From: CAVTWS01 sp963732655
Lineage (GTDB): Bacteria; Actinomycetota; Acidimicrobiia; Acidimicrobiales; SHLQ01
DNA length: 64,000 nt
Reading direction: 5' to 3'
Assembly: GCA_963732655.1 (NCBI GenBank)
Contig: CAVTAI010000017.1
Coordinates: 1,116,001 to 1,180,000, forward strand
In this document: one piece after another, positions 60,110-64,000 of the stretch
Layout of the letters: each line of letters begins with the position of its first letter
Numbering within the stretch: position 1 is the first letter of the stretch
The notes under the pieces: model-generated
The model's input: the letters and a program-made list of their open reading frames with translations, nothing else
Database searches by the model: none
What the model was told of the DNA's origin: nothing
Made by a program: the position numbers and the translations under genes

Positions 60110-61609
60110 TCAGGCTTGGGAGCGGTCGAGGGCGGCGAGGGCTCGGCGGTCGATCTTGCTGGTGGCGTTCAACGGCAGGGTGTCGACGAAGCGGATCGCC
60201 TCGGGCAGCTTGTAGTGGGCCAGCCGTTCGGCGCCGTGGGATCGCAGGTCGGCCAGCGTCGGCCGGAGATCGGGCTGACGGGGAACCACCATGGCCACCC
60301 CGATCTCGCCCATGACGTCATCGACCCGCGGGACGACCGCAACCTCGGCCACGAGTGGGTGGGTGCCGAGCACCGCCTCGACCTCGAGCGGGTACACGTT
60401 GTAGCCCCCCCGGATGTACATCTCCTTGACCCGACCGGCCAGACGGACGAGGCCCCGGTCGTCGATCAGGGCCAGATCGCCGGTGCGGAGCCAGCCGTCG
60501 ACGATGGTGCCAACCGTCTCCTCGGGGAGTCGCCAGTAGCCGCTCATCACGGCGGGGGAGCGAAGCCACAGTTCACCGACCTCGCCGTCGGCTACGGGCG
60601 AACCGTCGGCCAGCGCCACTCGCGCCTCGACGCCTGGCCGGGGTCGTCCGACGGTGTACAGCGCCTCCTCGTCGTCCGCGTCGAGCGCAGTGGCCAGCCC
60701 GACGCCGCCGCTCTCGGTCGACGAATAGCGGATCGAGTACGGCGCGCGGAACCGTTCCCGGGCCTCGGCAACGAGTGCCGGCGGGGACGCCGCGGCACCG
60801 CACACGATCGCCTTGACCGCCGAGAAGTCGTAGCTGTCGAACGCGGGATCACGCAGCATGAGGGCGAGTTGTGGCGGGACGGCGTTGACCGACGGCATGT
60901 GGTGCTGGGCGATCAGCTGATTCGTCTCGCGTGCGCTCCATCGCGGTCTGACGTGGGTCGTGTTGCCCCCCGCCAGGATCCACTGGACCTTGGTCATGAA
61001 GCCGATGTGGGCGAACTGGGTCGACGAGATCAGGTGGCCGCCACCGCCCCAGGCGCCACCCGTGTCGAGTTCGGCGATGGCGCGGAATTGCCGGTTGGCG
61101 AACAAGGCGCCCTTGGGTTGACCGGTCGATCCTGACGTGAAGCAGATAGCGACGCCGCGCTCGGGATCGTCAAGAAGCGCAGGCGGGGACTCCCCGTGGT
61201 GGCCGGCCCGGATCGAACCGAGGAGGTGGTCGACCGATGGGGCCAGTTCGACGCCGACCACGGTTCCGGCGAGGCCGGCCGCGAGGTCGGGTGATGCGAG
61301 CACGAGATCGGGCTCGGTGGCGTCGACCACGGCCGTGCGTTCCGGTGCCGTGAGCCGTGGGTTCACGCCCGCCGTGACGGCGCCGAGCTTGGCGACCGCC
61401 AGGTAGGCGATGACGTAGTCGATCGTCGACGGAAAGGCGAGCGCCACCACGGAGCCGACGCCGGTCCCGTAACGGGAGGCGAGCCCCACGGCCGTTTCGT
61501 CGGAGAGCCGATCGAGCTCCTCGTAGGACAGCGACCAACCCTCAGCGGTGGCGTAGGCGATGGCGTCGCCATACCGGCGGCGGGCCTCGTTGACGACCTC
61601 GGGGAGCAC
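60110..61609 (-). CDS. Acyl-CoA synthetase / AMP-dependent ligase
   Basis: 499 residues from GTG 61609. ANL family: CFTSGSTGQPKGALFANRQF, YSSTESGGVGLA, GYWRLPEETVGTIVDGWLRTGDLALIDDRGLVRLAGRVKEMYIRGGYNVYP and terminal NATSKIDRRAL (catalytic Lys). It is divergent from the acyl-CoA dehydrogenase, 46 bases apart, so a common fatty or aromatic acid pathway is likely; the substrate is unknown. Confidence 0.92.
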   Translation of the reverse strand: MLPEVVNEARRRYGDAIAYATAEGWSLSYEELDRLSDETAVGLASRYGTGVGSVVALAFPSTIDYVIAYLAVAKLGAVTAGVNPRLTAPERTAVVDATEPDLVLASPDLAAGLAGTVVGVELAPSVDHLLGSIRAGHHGESPPALLDDPERGVAICFTSGSTGQPKGALFANRQFRAIAELDTGGAWGGGGHLISSTQFAHIGFMTKVQWILAGGNTTHVRPRWSARETNQLIAQHHMPSVNAVPPQLALMLRDPAFDSYDFSAVKAIVCGAAASPPALVAEARERFRAPYSIRYSSTESGGVGLATALDADDEEALYTVGRPRPGVEARVALADGSPVADGEVGELWLRSPAVMSGYWRLPEETVGTIVDGWLRTGDLALIDDRGLVRLAGRVKEMYIRGGYNVYPLEVEAVLGTHPLVAEVAVVPRVDDVMGEIGVAMVVPRQPDLRPTLADLRSHGAERLAHYKLPEAIRFVDTLPLNATSKIDRRALAALDRSQA

Positions 61610-61616
61610 GCCGGGG

Positions 61617-61622
61617 ACTGTA
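61617..61622 (-). promoter_or_regulatory. -10 hexamer TACAGT for the acyl-CoA synthetase
   Basis: TACAGT is seven bases before the GTG at 61609. Confidence 0.6.
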
Positions 61623-61640
61623 GCGGTGTGGTCTGACCGG

Positions 61641-61646
61641 TAGCCT
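61641..61646 (+). promoter_or_regulatory. -10 hexamer TAGCCT for the acyl-CoA dehydrogenase
   Basis: TAGCCT is nine bases before the ATG at 61656. Confidence 0.5.
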
Positions 61647-61655
61647 CTCGGCGCT

Positions 61656-62867
61656 ATGGACTTTCGCCTGACCGACGCCGAGGAAGCCTTTCGAGACGAG
61701 GTTCGAACTTGGCTCGAGGAGCACCTCGTCGGCGAGTTCGCGGCCCTTCGGGGCCGGGGTGGCTACGGACGCGACGACATCGATCCCGAGGTGCAGATCG
61801 CCTGGGAGCGCGAACTGGCCGGCGGTGGCTGGCTCGGCCTCGGGTATCCCGTCGAGGTCGGTGGCCGTCCGGCGAGCCTGTTCGAGCAGGTCGTTTTCTC
61901 GACGACGTATGTGGAGGCGAATGCACCCGGGCGTATGTCGAACATCGGCGTCACCCTCCTCGGTCCGACGGTCATGGCGTACGGGACTCCGGGCCAGCAG
62001 GAGCGGTTCGTGCCGCCGATCCTTCACGGACTGGAGTTCTGGTGCCAGGGCTACAGCGAACCCAACGCCGGCTCCGATCTCGCCGGAGTCAGCACCAAGG
62101 CGGTCCTCGATGGCGATCGGTGGGTGATCAACGGTCAGAAGGTGTGGACGTCCCTGGCCCAATGGTCGCAGTGGGCCTTCGTGTTGTGCCGCACCGATCC
62201 CGGATCCTCACGTCACGCTGGGTTGTCGTACCTGCTGGTGCCGATGGATCAACCCGGAGTCGAGACCCGACCCATCGTGCAGGTGACGGGCGGCGACGAG
62301 TTCAACGAGGTGTTCTTCAGCGACGCGGTGACCGACGCCGCCAACGTGGTCGGTGAGGTCGGCAAAGGGTGGCAGGTGGCGATGGGCACGCTCGGCTTCG
62401 AGCGGGGCGCCTCGACCCTTGGGCAGCAGCTGTCGTTCCGACGGGAGCTCGACGAGCTGATCGCCTTCGCACGCGAGACTGGCGTCGCCGACGACCCCGT
62501 CATTCGCGGCGAGCTGGCTCGGGCCTACGAGACCCTCGAGGTCATGCGGTACAACAACCTGCGGATGCTCACCGTGGTGGATGCCGGCGGTGTCCCGGGG
62601 CCCGAGATGTCGATCGGCAAGCTCTACTGGGCCAACTGGCACCGGGATCTCGGCGAGTTGATGATGCAGGTGCGAGGTGCGGCCGGCATGGTCGCCGGAG
62701 ACGGCGCGCTCGGTAACGCGCACCCGCTCACCGCCGGGTACCGGCTCGACCCCATGCAGCGAACCTTCCTGTACAGCCGGGCCCACACGATCTACGCCGG
62801 CTCCAACGAGGTGCAGCGCAACATCCTCGGCGAACGCGTTCTCGGGCTGCCGCGCGAACCCGCCTGA
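61656..62867 (+). CDS. Acyl-CoA dehydrogenase
   Basis: 403 residues. FAD flavoenzyme oxidising acyl-CoA to enoyl-CoA. WCQGYSEPNAGSDLAGV and INGQKVWTSLAQWSQWAFVLCRT are the FAD/acyl loops, and GSNEVQRNILGERVLGLP is the C-terminal FAD-binding helix. The catalytic base is not the Glu of medium-chain enzymes at an obvious site; the family resembles the FadE-type enzymes for unusual acyl-CoAs in actinobacteria. Confidence 0.93.
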   Translation: MDFRLTDAEEAFRDEVRTWLEEHLVGEFAALRGRGGYGRDDIDPEVQIAWERELAGGGWLGLGYPVEVGGRPASLFEQVVFSTTYVEANAPGRMSNIGVTLLGPTVMAYGTPGQQERFVPPILHGLEFWCQGYSEPNAGSDLAGVSTKAVLDGDRWVINGQKVWTSLAQWSQWAFVLCRTDPGSSRHAGLSYLLVPMDQPGVETRPIVQVTGGDEFNEVFFSDAVTDAANVVGEVGKGWQVAMGTLGFERGASTLGQQLSFRRELDELIAFARETGVADDPVIRGELARAYETLEVMRYNNLRMLTVVDAGGVPGPEMSIGKLYWANWHRDLGELMMQVRGAAGMVAGDGALGNAHPLTAGYRLDPMQRTFLYSRAHTIYAGSNEVQRNILGERVLGLPREPA

Positions 62868-62967
62868 GGGCTCGCAGCTCACACCGGGAGGTGCCCGATG
62901 TCCGACGAGTGACGGGCGTCGACCATCTCGTATCGTGGTCCGGGTACGACGATCTCGAGGAGACACC

Positions 62968-64000
62968 ATGGCCGAGGCCTACATCATCGACGCGGTCCGC
63001 ACGCCGGTGGGTCGACGCAACGGTGGTTTGGCCGGCGCCCATCCCGCCGATCTCGGCGCCCACGTGCTCAAGGAACTGATGGAGCGGACCGGGGTCGACC
63101 CCGGCGCGGTCGAAGATGTCATCTTCGGTTGTCTCGACAACGTGGGGCATCAGGCCGGCGACATCGCCCGGACGTGCTGGCTCGCCGCCGGGCTGCCCCA
63201 ACACGTGCCGGGGGTGACCATCGATCGGCAATGTGGCTCGAGCCAGCAGGCCGTGCACTTCGCCGCCACCGGCGTCATGTCGGGGGTGAACGATCTCCTG
63301 GTGGCGGGAGGTGTTCAGAACATGAGCCAGGTGCCGATCAGCTACGCCATGATCGCCGCTGAAGGACTCGGTATCCCCGATCCGTTCAGCGGGTCGGAGG
63401 GGTGGGTCGCCCGGTACGGAACCCAGGAAGTCAGCCAGTTCCGGGGGGCCGAGATGATCGCCGAGAAGTGGGACATCAGCCGTGACGCCATGGAGCGATT
63501 CGCGTACGAGAGCCATCAACGGGCCGTGCGTGCCATCGACGAAGGTCGTTTCGAGACGCAGATCACGCCGTATGGCGACGTGATGGTCGATGAGGGGCCC
63601 CGACGGGACACGTCGCTCGAGAAGATGGCGACGTTGCGGACCCTCACCGAGGGTGGTCGCCTGACGGCCGCGGTCGCCAGCCAGATCTCCGACGCGTCGG
63701 CGGCCATGTTGGTGGCCAGCGAACGGGCGGTCGCCGATCACGGGCTCACCCCTCGGGCGCGGATCCATCACGTCTCGGTGCGGGGCGACGATCCCATCTA
63801 CATGCTGACCGGGCCGATCCCCGCCACGGCGTATGCCCTGGAGAAGACGGGCATGTCCGTCGACGACATCGATCTCTTCGAGTGCAACGAGGCGTTTGCG
63901 CCCGTCGTATTGGCCTGGATGGGCGAACACGGGATCCCGCACGAGAAGGTCAACGTCAACGGAGGCGCCATCGCCCTCGGTCATCCGCTCGGAGCGACGG
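62968..64000 (+). CDS. Thiolase (acetyl-CoA acetyltransferase), cut by window end
   Basis: The first 344 residues are present. MAEAYIIDAVRTPVGRRNG opening, nucleophilic Cys89 (TIDRQCGSSQQAVH), FECNEAFAPV and the start of the GGAIALGHPLGAT motif, in which the catalytic His lies; the second Cys is beyond the window. GAGGAGA lies a few bases upstream of ATG. Together with the dehydrogenase and synthetase it suggests beta-oxidation of a fatty or similar acid. Confidence 0.94.
   Translation, partial: MAEAYIIDAVRTPVGRRNGGLAGAHPADLGAHVLKELMERTGVDPGAVEDVIFGCLDNVGHQAGDIARTCWLAAGLPQHVPGVTIDRQCGSSQQAVHFAATGVMSGVNDLLVAGGVQNMSQVPISYAMIAAEGLGIPDPFSGSEGWVARYGTQEVSQFRGAEMIAEKWDISRDAMERFAYESHQRAVRAIDEGRFETQITPYGDVMVDEGPRRDTSLEKMATLRTLTEGGRLTAAVASQISDASAAMLVASERAVADHGLTPRARIHHVSVRGDDPIYMLTGPIPATAYALEKTGMSVDDIDLFECNEAFAPVVLAWMGEHGIPHEKVNVNGGAIALGHPLGAT

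Overview
The window is high-GC DNA from an actinobacterium, most plausibly the Acidimicrobiia or a close relative (inference from gene content; no ribosomal RNA is present). Supporting signs are F420-type oxidoreductases, a mycoredoxin-like glutaredoxin, a Streptomyces-like ParE/ParC topoisomerase pair, DUF222/HNH (13E12-type) genes, a resuscitation-factor-like lysozyme domain, a septum-formation domain protein, DUF2510 domains, and many genes that seem to be transcribed without a leader. It looks like ordinary chromosome with a dense, mostly single-copy gene set. I see no phage, plasmid, transposase or CRISPR array.

Layout. 1-5 kb: minus-strand group mutM, DUF445, htpX and a DUF3048 lipid/wall-associated protein. 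5-10 kb: a hypothetical, Hsp20, an unusual protein carrying a ParB-like N-terminal peptide, a small membrane protein and an intact DUF222-HNH gene. 10-16 kb: parC-parE-recB-like nuclease. 16-24 kb: lipoprotein, M1 peptidase lipoprotein, a decayed second HNH gene, a DUF1501/DUF1800 pair, a two-component system and ferrochelatase. 24-34 kb: Rpf-like protein, septum-formation protein plus glutaredoxin, enoyl-CoA hydratase, ABC-F ATPase, F420 oxidoreductase, NfuA-type Fe-S protein, a broken AbiEi-like gene, dxs and a PAP2 enzyme. 34-43 kb: thioesterase, three TldD/TldE genes, SAF protein, FmdB zinc ribbon, PlsY, MoeA, MmcQ and beta-carbonic anhydrase. 43-48 kb: a membrane protein, two YeeE-type sulfur transport subunits, a TSUP permease, moaA and moaC. 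48-56 kb: CAP lipoprotein, tRNA-Ala, an XRE-cupin regulator divergent from a dithiol-oxidoreductase/methyltransferase fusion, acyl-CoA ligase, CoaA, F420-type oxidoreductase and lipoprotein. 56-64 kb: YceI, membrane-anchored sulfite-oxidase-like molybdoenzyme, RsgA, and a fatty/aromatic acid group (ligase, acyl-CoA dehydrogenase, thiolase cut by the window end).

Themes. Molybdenum cofactor genes (moaA, moaC, moeA), sulfur-anion transporters and the sulfite-oxidase-like enzyme together suggest import and oxidation or assimilation of reduced sulfur (inference). At least 22 genes have a TANNNT-like -10 hexamer 6-9 bases before the start codon, a consistent leaderless promoter layout. At four convergent gene ends, short tandem repeats begin at or just after the upstream stop codon.

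Data quality. Six otherwise intact genes (DUF3048, DUF1501, DUF1800, response regulator, ferrochelatase, one acyl-CoA ligase with two events) and the AbiEi-like gene each need a one-base shift to restore the family reading frame. This pattern looks more like unpolished assembly than decay, so these genes are annotated across their full restored span.
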